64,000 nt of DNA from Belliella pelovolcani (lineage in GTDB: Bacteria > Bacteroidota > Bacteroidia > Cytophagales > Cyclobacteriaceae): assembly GCF_900156785.1 (NCBI RefSeq), contig NZ_FTOP01000009.1:114798-178797 (forward strand), in the 5' to 3' direction. A program made the translations under genes and the position numbers. The stretch's first letter is position 1, and every line of letters begins with the position of its first letter. Below the pieces are notes generated by a model, which was not told the DNA's origin, made no database searches, and saw only the letters and a program-made list of their open reading frames with translations. Shown here piece after piece: positions 42,835 through 51,544 of the stretch.

Positions 42835-43322
42835 GCTGCTTTAATTTTTATAAAGTATTCTAGTAATTTCTGACTATTCACTTTTAAGTCCTTTTCGTCT
42901 TTGCTCAGCATCAAATCCAATAAATCTTTATTTTCGGGTGAAAAGAAGCCGATTTTGAACTGGGCCGTAGCATGAAGGAGCAAATAAAGTAAATAAGGGT
43001 CAAGGTTTAAAGAGGGAGTCAAAATAAAATCGAGATTTTTAGATAAAAATCCGTTGATTTTGTCATTTGGCTTACCAAATAGGCCAAAATCCTTTTCAGA
43101 TATTCCGTTTTCGTTTTCTAGTTTGCTGTAAAATAGACTGTAAATTTCAATTTGGTTACCAAAGAAATTTCTGATCTGTTCTTCAATGATTTCTACATCA
43201 TTTAGATTTTGTGCTAGGATTCCGATAGCAGCTACATTTTTGGGAAAAGGCTTATCTGTAACTGTCTCCCTCAGTTTTGCTTTGTTCTGCCTTTGGATAA
43301 AATATTTCTTTATAAAATTCAT
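42828..43322 (-). CDS. DUF6913-type conserved protein
   Basis: A 164-residue protein of unknown function found in Bacteroidota between ligA and dapA. No signal peptide or membrane segment. It begins with a basic helix (FIKKYFIQRQNKAKLRE), then alternating strands and helices such as NVAAIGILAQNL, LDFILTPSLNLDPYLLYLLLHATAQFKIGFF (partly quoted). It lies 7 bp after ligA and overlaps dapA by 7 bp, so the three form one unit. The family name is from memory and the role is unknown. Confidence 0.7.
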   Translation of the reverse strand: MNFIKKYFIQRQNKAKLRETVTDKPFPKNVAAIGILAQNLNDVEIIEEQIRNFFGNQIEIYSLFYSKLENENGISEKDFGLFGKPNDKINGFLSKNLDFILTPSLNLDPYLLYLLLHATAQFKIGFFSPENKDLLDLMLSKDEKDLKVNSQKLLEYFIKIKAAC

Positions 43323-43329
43323 TTACATT

Positions 43330-45780
43330 TTAACTTTCTACCATTTTGAGGAAATCAGCTTCTGAAATTAGCTTGACTCCCAGCTTTTCTGCTTTTTCTT
43401 TTTTGCTAGGCCCCATGTCTTCGCCTTCAATGATGAAATCTAGCGTTTTAGATACAGATTTGACATATTGACCTCCGTGACTTTCTATGAAGTCTATAAT
43501 CTCGTCTCTCTTGAAATGGTTCAATTTACCAGAAGCGAGTATTTTCTTGCCAGCCAAAGCATTGCCCAGCGTGGTTTTTTCTACTTCTTCGATTTCAAAT
43601 TTTAACCCTTGTGCTTTGAGACGTTCAATGACTTCAAGATTTTGTGTTTCTGAGAAATAATCTTGGATACTCAAGGCCAGAGTTTCACCTACACCGTTGA
43701 TTTCTAATAGGGCGTCCACGCTAGCAGTTTGTAGCGCATCGAGACTTTTGAAAGCTCTTGCGAGAATCTGAGCTGTATTTTCACCAATATTTCTGATCCC
43801 TAGTGCAAAAAGCACCTTTTCAAATGGCTGTGCTTTTGACGCTTTGATACCCTCCATCATATTGCTGATGACGCCTTCTTGGAATGTGTTGGCTTTGAGT
43901 TTTTTGATACGATCGTCTTGATCGGAGCTCAGTGTTATACCAGTTTTTAAGATGATTCCATGGATAGTATTCTCTTTACTTGCCAATTCCTTCAGTCTAC
44001 TTATGCCTACTTGTTTGCCTACAATCAAGTTTAGTACGATGGGTACAGGCAAAAAGTCTTCTAGTTTAGGAAATGAATAGGCTTCAAGTAGACTTTCAAG
44101 CATTTGGATAGTGCCTATATTTTGGGCTACTTTTTTCTTGCTCTCACGAATAAAGTACTGGAAATTTTTGAGGGTTTGTCCTAAGGTGTTTTCTGTCTCA
44201 GCATCCAAAAATTGATTGATAGCACTCAAGGAGATCCCCTCTGTCAATGCAAATAGAGATTTGTTCAATGAAATGTACAACATTCCTTCATCTGTCTTTT
44301 GGTATTGATCTTGGTTCATTTCCAGACCTAGCAGCTCCTCTGTCTTTTGCTCCAAATCATAGATATCTGCAAAGTCTGCGATATAACCTTGATCGATCAA
44401 TGCTCGGATGCGTTCTGTTCCCATAGAATCTATGTCCATGGCTCGCTTATGCACAAAATGTTCAATCCTCCCAAGTAATTGTGGAGGGCAGCTATGTGTA
44501 TTAGGGCAATAGTGCTTGGCCTCTGACTCTTTTCTCACCAATGCTGTGCTGCATTCCGGACAGTGGGTGATGTACTGAATAGGCTTCGTATTGGGTTTTC
44601 TTTTCTCGATTGAAACAGCCGTGATTTTTGGGATGATCTCGCCACCTTTTTCCACATGCACAATATCCCCTTCATACAGTCCAAGTCTTTCAATTTCGTT
44701 CGCATTATGAAGAGAAGCTCTTTTGACGGTAGTTCCAGCTAATTGAACAGGAGAAAGGTTGGCTACTGGAGTGATAGCTCCTGTACGCCCAACTTGATAA
44801 GTGATAGAAAGTAGCTCGCTTTCTGCGCTTTCTGCTTGATATTTGTAAGCGATGGCCCATCTTGGAATCTTTGCGGTGTAGCCTAATTCTTCTCTTTGGT
44901 CATAGTCATTGACCTTGAGCACCACGCCATCAGTATCCAAGGGTAATTCGTGTCTTTTTTCTCTCCATGATTCAATAAAGGTCAAGACCTCCTTGATTCC
45001 CTTGCATTTTTGATAAGTAGGGGAGACATTGAAACCCCAATTTTCAAGTAAACGCATGGCCTGATCATGCTGTGTGATATCCCCCTCGTCTGCTATCAGT
45101 TGGTAGAAGTAGCAATTCAATCTCCTCTTGGCGACAATGCTGCTATCTTGCATTTTCACAGTACCCGAAGCTGCATTCCTTGGATTGGCTAGTAGTGCTT
45201 CACCTTGTGCTTCACGCTCTGCGTTGATTTTATCAAATTCCTTTCTTGGTAGAAATATTTCGCCCCTTACTTCAAACTTCTCAGGAATCTGATCACCTTT
45301 GATCACAATAGGAATATTTCTAATGGTCTTGATATTCTCAGTCACTACGTCTCCTCTTGTACCATCTCCTCTAGTGACTGCTCGCATAAGTTTTCCCTTT
45401 TCATATATCAAACTGATCGCCACACCATCAAACTTCAATTCGCAGAAATACTCAAAATCTCTATGCCCAAGTCCTTTGGCTACTCTTTCGTCAAATGCTA
45501 ATAGTTCTTCCTCTGAATAGGTATTACCCAAAGACAACATCCGTGATTCGTGGACTGCTGTTTCAAATTCCTTGGTAATCGTACCGCCAACACGCTGAGA
45601 AGGACTGTCTTCTTTCAAAAATTGAGGGAATTCTGTTTCTAGTCGAATCAGCTCTTCCAACAGTTGATCAAATTCAAAATCAGAGATTTCGGTTCTATCT
45701 TCTTGATAATAGAGGTGATTGTGGTAATTGATCTGCTGGGAGAGGGATTCAATTCTAGCCTTAGCCTGTTCTGGCGTCAT
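43330..45780 (-). CDS. ligA: NAD-dependent DNA ligase with a large insertion
   Basis: Seals nicks in replication and repair using NAD+. Domain order: Ia (1-70), adenylation domain with the active Lys116 in CELKFDG, OB fold with GRTGAITPVA (331-340), four-Cys zinc finger (C407, C410, C425, C431), helix-hairpin-helix region, and C-terminal BRCT (about 740-816). The length of 816 is well above the usual 660-700. The excess is an unrecognised segment of about 135 residues (about 490-625) inserted in the helix-hairpin-helix region after EELLGLE, before the conserved PFEKVLFALGIRNIG. The rest is complete, so the ligase should be active. Confidence 0.94.
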   Translation of the reverse strand: MTPEQAKARIESLSQQINYHNHLYYQEDRTEISDFEFDQLLEELIRLETEFPQFLKEDSPSQRVGGTITKEFETAVHESRMLSLGNTYSEEELLAFDERVAKGLGHRDFEYFCELKFDGVAISLIYEKGKLMRAVTRGDGTRGDVVTENIKTIRNIPIVIKGDQIPEKFEVRGEIFLPRKEFDKINAEREAQGEALLANPRNAASGTVKMQDSSIVAKRRLNCYFYQLIADEGDITQHDQAMRLLENWGFNVSPTYQKCKGIKEVLTFIESWREKRHELPLDTDGVVLKVNDYDQREELGYTAKIPRWAIAYKYQAESAESELLSITYQVGRTGAITPVANLSPVQLAGTTVKRASLHNANEIERLGLYEGDIVHVEKGGEIIPKITAVSIEKRKPNTKPIQYITHCPECSTALVRKESEAKHYCPNTHSCPPQLLGRIEHFVHKRAMDIDSMGTERIRALIDQGYIADFADIYDLEQKTEELLGLEMNQDQYQKTDEGMLYISLNKSLFALTEGISLSAINQFLDAETENTLGQTLKNFQYFIRESKKKVAQNIGTIQMLESLLEAYSFPKLEDFLPVPIVLNLIVGKQVGISRLKELASKENTIHGIILKTGITLSSDQDDRIKKLKANTFQEGVISNMMEGIKASKAQPFEKVLFALGIRNIGENTAQILARAFKSLDALQTASVDALLEINGVGETLALSIQDYFSETQNLEVIERLKAQGLKFEIEEVEKTTLGNALAGKKILASGKLNHFKRDEIIDFIESHGGQYVKSVSKTLDFIIEGEDMGPSKKEKAEKLGVKLISEADFLKMVES

Positions 45781-45817
45781 ATTTCAAATACTTTGGGTCT
45801 GCGATGATCTTCAAAAC

Positions 45818-45848
45818 CAAAATTAAGCTTTGCCTATGAAAGCACAAA
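45818..45848 (-). promoter_or_regulatory. Consensus promoter of the ligA operon
   Basis: On the minus strand TTTG (45848-45845) is followed after exactly 19 nt by TAATTTTG (45825-45818), an exact match to the Bacteroidota primary-sigma consensus TTTG-N19-TAnnTTTG. The predicted transcript starts about 30 nt before the ligA ATG. Confidence 0.8.
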
Positions 45849-45928
45849 GCTTTTGTGATGGATGAACAACCTAGATAAGAATAAGTAATTTGATTTGAAT
45901 GTCTATATTTGTCCTCAATTCTGAGATA

Positions 45929-46561
45929 ATGAGTAAGAAAACTGAAATAGAAGCCAAAATTTTGGATGTAGCCTATAAGCTTTTTGTGAAGCAAGGCTAT
46001 AAAAACACCACCATGGATGATATTGCTCAGGAATTGGGCATGAGTAAAAAAACACTCTACAAGTATTTTCCGGGAAAGTTAGAATTGCTTGCCGCTGCTT
46101 TTGAACTGTTGAAAAATAGATTGACTACAAAAGTCGAAACGCTGTTAGAGAATCAATATATTCCTTTTACTGCTAAATTAAAGTCATTTCTCACTGTTGT
46201 GGCCAATGATTTAGCACCGATCAATCCTGAATTATTGGAGGATCTTAGAGAGCACGCTCCTGAGATTTGGGGGGAGCTTCAAGATTATGTTAGAGATTCA
46301 GCATACCTCAGGTTTCAGAAATTAATACAAGAAGGAATTGATAAAGGATTTGTGATATCAGGGATGAATAAAACTCTGATTGTATTGGTCTATGCATCGG
46401 CAATCCAAAACTTGATCGATCCCAAATTTTTAGCTCAGTTTCCAAGAGAAATGCATGAAAATATGAACCTGAAGACTTCCGAACTTTTTGATCAGGCCAT
46501 TCAGATCATCTATCAGGGTATCTTGACAGATGAAGCACGAGAAGAGTTCCAAAAAGTTTAA
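45929..46561 (+). CDS. TetR-family transcriptional regulator
   Basis: A 210-residue regulator. An earlier in-frame ATG exists at 45899, but the ATG at 45929 gives the typical short lead [12 protein letters not shown] before the helix-turn-helix ([26 protein letters not shown], partly quoted, residues about 18-45). The C-terminal domain has no recognisable ligand signature. It lies between ligA (divergent) and metG (same strand, 52 bp away). Neither neighbour is an obvious target. Confidence 0.85.
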   Translation: MSKKTEIEAKILDVAYKLFVKQGYKNTTMDDIAQELGMSKKTLYKYFPGKLELLAAAFELLKNRLTTKVETLLENQYIPFTAKLKSFLTVVANDLAPINPELLEDLREHAPEIWGELQDYVRDSAYLRFQKLIQEGIDKGFVISGMNKTLIVLVYASAIQNLIDPKFLAQFPREMHENMNLKTSELFDQAIQIIYQGILTDEAREEFQKV

Positions 46562-46599
46562 TTACACCATTCAGAGCCCTTATTGCTCGTCAAATATGC

Positions 46600-46607
46600 T
46601 ATCTTTG
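46600..46607 (+). promoter_or_regulatory. -7 element directly before metG
   Basis: TATCTTTG matches TAnnTTTG and ends 6 bp before the metG ATG at 46614. No good -33 TTTG is found at the right distance. If transcription starts at the usual distance, the mRNA would be almost leaderless. Confidence 0.5.
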
Positions 46608-46613
46608 CACGCT

Positions 46614-48674
46614 ATGAACAAGAAAGATTTCAAAAGATATACAGTCACTTCAGCACTTCCTTATGCCAATGGCCCTTTACATATTGGACATTTGGCGGGT
46701 TGCTATATTCCTTCAGATATCTATGTCAGATACTTACGTTCCCTAGATAGGGATGTAGCTTATGTCTGTGGTTCTGACGAACATGGCGTAGCTATCACCA
46801 TCAAGGCGCAGAAGGAGGGAATCAGTCCTCAAGAGGTAGTGGATCGCTACCATGAAATGATGAAAAGTAGTTTTAAGGAATTCGGTATTAGTTTTGACCA
46901 CTATTCAAGAACATCTGCGAAAATTCATCACGAAACAGCCTCGGACTTTTTCAAGGACCTTTATGAAAAAGGAGAGTTTTTAGAACAGTCTACAAAGCAG
47001 TATTTTGACGAAGAAGCGGGACAATTTTTGGCAGACCGATACATAGAAGGTACTTGTCCAAAATGTGGTCATGATGGTGCTTATGGAGATCAGTGTGAAA
47101 AATGCGGAAGTTCCCTCAGCCCAACTGAGTTGATCAATCCCAAGTCTAAACTAAGTGGGAATACGCCTGTACTAAAAGAAACCAAGCATTGGTTTTTGGA
47201 TTTGGCAAGGTACACGGAATTTTTGAAGCATTGGATTCTAGAAGAGCATCAGGAAGATTGGAAAAATAATGTGCTGGGTCAGTGTAGGTCATGGTTAGAA
47301 GCTGGAGATGGCTTACAGGCTAGGTCTATGACAAGAGACCTGGAATGGGGAATACCGGTACCTGTGGAAGGAGCGACAGGAAAAGTGCTCTATGTTTGGT
47401 TTGATGCGCCTATTGGTTATATTTCCTCTACTAAGGAATGGGCAGCCGAGCAAGGAAAAGATTGGGAACCATATTGGAAGGACGAAGACACCAAACTGGT
47501 TCATTTTATTGGCAAAGATAATATTGTCTTTCATTGCATCATTTTTCCAGCTATTCTTAAAACACACGGGGGATATGTGTTACCTGATAATGTACCTGCC
47601 AATGAATTTTTGAACTTGGAAGGAGATAAGATTTCCACTTCTAGGAATTGGGCGGTATGGTTGCATGAATATCTGGAAGAGTTTCCCGGGAAGCAGGATG
47701 TATTGCGTTATGTTTTGACAGCCAATGCTCCTGAGACGAAGGATAATGACTTCACTTGGAAGGATTTCCAATCTAGAAATAACTCTGAATTGGTTGCCGT
47801 ATTTGGCAACTTCGTAAATCGTGCTGTGGTACTTACGCACAAGTTTTTTGATGGAGTGGTGCCAGCTAAGAGCGAATTGACTGCTTATGATCAGGAAGTA
47901 TTGGCTGGCTTGAAGGAGTTTCCCGAGAAAATAGCGGCATCCATAGAGCGCTATAGGTTCAGAGAGGCACTTTCTTTTGTGATGGATTTTGCTCGATTAG
48001 GTAACAAATACCTTGCGGACACAGAGCCGTGGAAAACGATCAAAGAGGACAAAGTTAGAACAGGTACCATTTTGAATATTGCCTTGAACATTGCGGCCAA
48101 CTTGGCAGTGGTGGCTGAGCCTTTTTTGCCTTTCACCTCAGAGAAGATTTTCAATATGTTCAATTTGAAAGGTTTGAAATGGTCAGATGCTGGTGATATC
48201 AATACACTCAAGGCTGGAGATTCCATCAATTCGGCAGCCCTGCTTTTCGATAAAATTGAGGATCAAGTAGTAGAAGCACAGGTAAATAAACTCCTAGAAG
48301 CTAAGAAGCAAAACGAATTGGCCAATGCAGTGGCAGCGCCTATGAAAGAGATCATTACATATGATGATTTTGCTAAGTTGGATATGCGTGTGGTAACAGT
48401 TCTCACAGCTGAGCCTATGCCCAAATCTAAGAAGCTACTCAAACTAACTGTTGATACTGGTCTTGGTAAGAAAACCGTACTTAGTGGAGTAGCGGAGTAT
48501 TTCAAGCCAGAGGATTTGATAGGTAAGCAAGTCACCATGCTGATCAATCTAGCTCCAAGAAAAATGATGGGTATAGATTCAGAAGGGATGATCTTGATGG
48601 CTGAAGATAGAGACGGAAGTCTAAGATTACTTCTACCGGGTTCTCCTACGACAGAGGGAAGCAGTATTAGTTAA
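46614..48674 (+). CDS. metG: Methionine--tRNA ligase
   Basis: Charges tRNA-Met. The frame is open from 46530, but the ATG at 46614 gives the normal start [20 protein letters not shown]. The 686-residue enzyme has the HIGH signature (PLHIGH, near residue 21), a zinc knuckle with two CPxC/CxxC pairs ([18 protein letters not shown]), the KMSKS-equivalent [13 protein letters not shown], the anticodon-binding helices, and a C-terminal tRNA-binding (Trbp111-like) domain (about 575-680, [13 protein letters not shown]). A complete two-zinc-knuckle type with dimerising tail. Confidence 0.96.
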   Translation: MNKKDFKRYTVTSALPYANGPLHIGHLAGCYIPSDIYVRYLRSLDRDVAYVCGSDEHGVAITIKAQKEGISPQEVVDRYHEMMKSSFKEFGISFDHYSRTSAKIHHETASDFFKDLYEKGEFLEQSTKQYFDEEAGQFLADRYIEGTCPKCGHDGAYGDQCEKCGSSLSPTELINPKSKLSGNTPVLKETKHWFLDLARYTEFLKHWILEEHQEDWKNNVLGQCRSWLEAGDGLQARSMTRDLEWGIPVPVEGATGKVLYVWFDAPIGYISSTKEWAAEQGKDWEPYWKDEDTKLVHFIGKDNIVFHCIIFPAILKTHGGYVLPDNVPANEFLNLEGDKISTSRNWAVWLHEYLEEFPGKQDVLRYVLTANAPETKDNDFTWKDFQSRNNSELVAVFGNFVNRAVVLTHKFFDGVVPAKSELTAYDQEVLAGLKEFPEKIAASIERYRFREALSFVMDFARLGNKYLADTEPWKTIKEDKVRTGTILNIALNIAANLAVVAEPFLPFTSEKIFNMFNLKGLKWSDAGDINTLKAGDSINSAALLFDKIEDQVVEAQVNKLLEAKKQNELANAVAAPMKEIITYDDFAKLDMRVVTVLTAEPMPKSKKLLKLTVDTGLGKKTVLSGVAEYFKPEDLIGKQVTMLINLAPRKMMGIDSEGMILMAEDRDGSLRLLLPGSPTTEGSSIS

Positions 48675-48729
48675 TGATTTGAATACACTTGTATTAATGT
48701 CGTTTAGATAAGACTACAAGTTGAATTTA

Positions 48730-48796
48730 AACTTTTCCAAAGTTGGGTTAAAAGTAAATACAAACATTGTTCACAAATCTGAACTTTGGAAAAGTT
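48730..48796 (+). repeat. Inverted repeat of two AACTTTnnnAAAGTT-type dyads after metG
   Basis: AACTTTTCCAAAGTT at 48730-48744 is the exact reverse complement of AACTTTGGAAAAGTT at 48782-48796, giving a possible 15-bp stem with a 37-nt loop. Each arm is also itself a 6+6 dyad. It lies between the metG stop and the metG terminator, so within its 3' untranslated RNA. The core is almost the same as the centre of the TetR operator candidate near 33156. Confidence 0.6.
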
Positions 48797-48852
48797 ATCC
48801 TAAACTAAACGAAATTGAAACTCGTATTGAATTCCATAGTTTATAAAAATAA

Positions 48853-48884
48853 AGCCTGACTCCAAGTCGGGCTTCATTTTTTTG
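48853..48884 (+). terminator. Intrinsic terminator after metG
   Basis: AAGCCTGACT (48853-48862) pairs with AGTCGGGCTT (48866-48875), allowing one T-G pair, and is followed by a run of T. Confidence 0.85.
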
Positions 48885-48942
48885 AAGTGAGAGAACTATT
48901 TCCGACTTGTTGTAGTATAACAGAAGGTAAATATTATAATAT

Positions 48943-50193
48943 ATGAATCAATTAGGAGGGATTATTTTTCTCACAGCAGTTTTCTTGTTTTCTACTTTTC
49001 TTAATTGGTATGTTTTCCAAGCATTCAAAACCATACTTATAGGTTTGGAGTCTGAGAAGGTGAGACAGCTAAGCTTTATAAGCTATTGGGTGATTTTTGG
49101 AGGGATTACTTTATGGGTGATTTACACATTTGTCCGGATTTTTCAAGCAGGAGAGATTTCCGCAGACCATCAGCAGGTCTTGAACGTATTTCTTACCGTA
49201 GCTGTCACTCAATTGGTCTGTACAGCATTTCTTTTTGGAGAAGATATCATTAGAAATATCCAAGCAGGCATTTCTTTGGTTTTCAATGGGAAAGCAGCCA
49301 CTGAGTTTCCGACTAGGGTCAAATGGCTAAGTGTATTGGCATTGACAGTTTCGATGATACCTTTCAGCAGTTTTGTTTATGGCATTGCTAAAGGCAAATA
49401 TAATTTCACTGTTCATCGTGAAGTCATTTATTTTGAAGATTTGCCAGAGGCTTTTGATGGATTCACGATCACACAGCTTTCAGATATTCATGCGGGTAGT
49501 TTCAAGGACTTTGAAGCAGTGCAGAAAGGTGTAGATCTAGCCAAGGCGCAAGGTTCTGATTTATTTGTTTTTACAGGGGATTTGGTCAATCATCATGCTG
49601 AAGAGATTGAACCTATGATTCCAATTTTTGCTCAGATCAAGGCTCCTTACGGGCAGTTTTCAATCATTGGAAACCATGACTATGGAGATTATGTGAGCTG
49701 GGAATCTGCTGCTGCCAAGCAGGAGAATTTTGAGAAATTCAAAAACCAACACGAGCGCCTAGGTTATAGGCTACTCATCGATGAGCATACCAAGATTGAA
49801 AAGGAGGGGCAATTCATCACTCTCGTGGGTGTGCAGAACTGGGGAGTGGGCTTCCAATCCAAAGGAGATTTGGAGAAAGCTTTGGAAAATACCAGTACCT
49901 CGGATTTTAAGATTTTGCTTTCACATGATCCATCGCATTGGGATCAAGAAGTGAAAAAGCATTCAAACAAAATCCATCTGACACTTTCAGGTCATACGCA
50001 TGGAATGCAGTTTGGAATAGAAACACCATTGATCAGATGGAGTCCTGTACAGTATCGATATCCCAATTGGGCAGGTTTGACTTCATTTGAAGATAAATTT
50101 TTGTATGTGAATAGAGGTTTTGGTTTTCATGCATTCTCAGGTAGGGTGGGGATATGGCCAGAAATTACTGTAATAGAATTGAGGAAAAAATAG
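48943..50193 (+). CDS. Metallophosphoesterase with N-terminal membrane domain
   Basis: A 416-residue protein with four to five N-terminal membrane helices (to about residue 150) and a calcineurin-like phosphoesterase domain. The metal motifs are complete: LSDIHAGS, FTGDLVNHH, IGNHDYGDY, LSHDPSHWD and LSGHTHGMQFG. This is the YkuE/YaeI-type layout, enzymes thought to act on lipid or nucleotide phosphates at the membrane. It stands alone, with a DUF4174 gene 39 bp later. Substrate unknown. Confidence 0.88.
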   Translation: MNQLGGIIFLTAVFLFSTFLNWYVFQAFKTILIGLESEKVRQLSFISYWVIFGGITLWVIYTFVRIFQAGEISADHQQVLNVFLTVAVTQLVCTAFLFGEDIIRNIQAGISLVFNGKAATEFPTRVKWLSVLALTVSMIPFSSFVYGIAKGKYNFTVHREVIYFEDLPEAFDGFTITQLSDIHAGSFKDFEAVQKGVDLAKAQGSDLFVFTGDLVNHHAEEIEPMIPIFAQIKAPYGQFSIIGNHDYGDYVSWESAAAKQENFEKFKNQHERLGYRLLIDEHTKIEKEGQFITLVGVQNWGVGFQSKGDLEKALENTSTSDFKILLSHDPSHWDQEVKKHSNKIHLTLSGHTHGMQFGIETPLIRWSPVQYRYPNWAGLTSFEDKFLYVNRGFGFHAFSGRVGIWPEITVIELRKK

Positions 50194-50232
50194 TTTGAGA
50201 AACCAATTTCAAAGCTTCTTGGTTTTATCTAT

Positions 50233-50652
50233 ATGATAACTTTGGTACTTGCTTTTTCTATCCTTATGAATTTTTCACAGGACTCAATACAATCTTTAGA
50301 AGACCTAAAGTGGAAGTATAGAATTGTTCTTGCTTTCCAAGATGAGGATCTTTCAAATGATATTGTATCAGATTCGCTTCAAACTAGCATTGAAGAAAGG
50401 AAAGTTGCATATTTCCTGATTGATGGTAAACATGTAGTTGCTAACGTTGAAGCGGATTTCTCGGAAGCTTATATTCGACAATTGCATACAAGGTATAAAA
50501 TGGGAGCAAAGAATGATTGTTGGCTCCTTATTGGACTTGATGGTGGAGTAAAGCTTAGGAAAGATAATGGATTAGATTGGCCATTGATTTTTAAAACCAT
50601 TGATTCTATGCCTATGAGAAGGTCAGAGGGAAGAAAAATTAATGGTTATTAA
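50233..50652 (+). CDS. DUF4174-family protein, probably secreted
   Basis: A 139-residue protein with a short hydrophobic N-terminus (about 1-15) and a thioredoxin-like alternating pattern: LKWKYRIVLAF, EERKVAYFLIDG, NDCWLLIGLDGGVKLRK and a final helix with FKTIDSMPMRR. These features match the DUF4174 family, where the mature part resembles a cysteine-free thioredoxin fold. Function unknown. Followed by a perfect hairpin terminator. Confidence 0.7.
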   Translation: MITLVLAFSILMNFSQDSIQSLEDLKWKYRIVLAFQDEDLSNDIVSDSLQTSIEERKVAYFLIDGKHVVANVEADFSEAYIRQLHTRYKMGAKNDCWLLIGLDGGVKLRKDNGLDWPLIFKTIDSMPMRRSEGRKINGY

Positions 50653-50698
50653 GTATAACTTTTTTTATAAATTATTTAAATATTTTTAATAAACATGA

Positions 50699-50727
50699 AA
50701 AAATACCTACTAGTAGGTATTTTTTTG
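50699..50727 (+). terminator. Intrinsic terminator (perfect palindrome)
   Basis: AAATACCTAC runs directly into its mirror (TAGTAGGTATTT) and then a run of seven T. Confidence 0.72.
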
Positions 50728-50772
50728 TAGTAATGTTCTCTATAATTTTAGCTGTAATTTAAACTTGAGCGA

Positions 50773-51003
50773 ATGAAATTCTTTTACCTCAGTACTAGAA
50801 GTAATGACGACGGTTTTTTCGAAATTCATGAAAGAGGGTGTGAGCATATTCCTGATCCTGTGAATAGAGATTATTTAGGACCTTTTAACAATGGTGATGA
50901 AGCTTTAAGGAAAGCACTCACCATGAACCCTCAGTCAATTAAATGTAAGTCTTGCTGTCAAGTACGTAAAAGCACGCTCGCGGCAATCAAGAAAGAGCTG
51001 TAA
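50773..51003 (+). CDS. Small putative zinc-binding protein
   Basis: A 76-residue protein, not confidently assigned. It has potential metal ligands His-Glu-Arg-Gly-Cys (about 19-23) and a C-terminal Cys-Lys-Ser-Cys-Cys (about 58-62). The spacing, with an aromatic-Gly-Pro-Phe and an 'EAL' helix between, recalls the Ada-type metal-binding domain that ends in CxxC. No signal peptide. Independent of its neighbours, convergent with the CBS gene. A real gene is supported by clear codon structure and a clean start and stop. Confidence 0.6.
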   Translation: MKFFYLSTRSNDDGFFEIHERGCEHIPDPVNRDYLGPFNNGDEALRKALTMNPQSIKCKSCCQVRKSTLAAIKKEL

Positions 51004-51019
51004 ACAGTTTAGCTCTTTT

Positions 51020-51436
51020 TCAATATTGTTCTAACATGTATTTGATAATGTCTGTCGTGGTGACAATTCCTACCAATTCTTCCCCTTTGATAACTGGAAG
51101 TGCATGAAATTCTTCGACTGCAAATATGGTAGCTACTTCTTTGATAGACATATCATCCGTAACTGATTTGAGGTTGGAAGACATGACTTGCGGAATGCTG
51201 AGGATTTCCAAAATTGCTTCATCCGAATTATCTTGATTGTCAAACAATGCACCAAAGGTAAGTCTGTTGATATCAGTTCTACTGATCATTCCTACTACTT
51301 TCTTCTCATTCAATACAGGTAGGTGCCTTATTTTATGTTTTCTAAACATATTGATGACTTCTCCCAAATGAGCATCTTGCTGAATCGTATACACATGAGT
51401 AGTCATGATGTTGGCTATTTTCTCGTTCTTTTTCAT
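51020..51436 (-). CDS. CBS-domain pair protein
   Basis: A 138-residue protein made of two CBS domains. CBS1 has IMTTHVYTIQQDAHLGEVINMF and HLPVLNEKKVVGMISRTDI (partly quoted); CBS2 has VMSSNLKSVTDDMSI and HALPVIKGEELVGIVTTTDIIKY. Such pairs bind adenosine nucleotides and signal energy state. No partner domain is fused and the nearest neighbours give no target. Confidence 0.9.
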   Translation of the reverse strand: MKKNEKIANIMTTHVYTIQQDAHLGEVINMFRKHKIRHLPVLNEKKVVGMISRTDINRLTFGALFDNQDNSDEAILEILSIPQVMSSNLKSVTDDMSIKEVATIFAVEEFHALPVIKGEELVGIVTTTDIIKYMLEQY

Positions 51437-51544
51437 CTCCCTAGTGATTGATTTTTACTATAGCTAAGCTAGGAATTTCAATTACAAAAAATCATGATCA
51501 AAGTCAGTCTAATTTATGAGATTTTATACTTTATAGCACCAATT

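Noticed and set aside
45929..46561. Second TetR as local regulator of metG or ligA
   Set aside because: ligA has its own consensus promoter and metG its own -7 element; no dyad operator is seen in the intervals, so no target is claimed.
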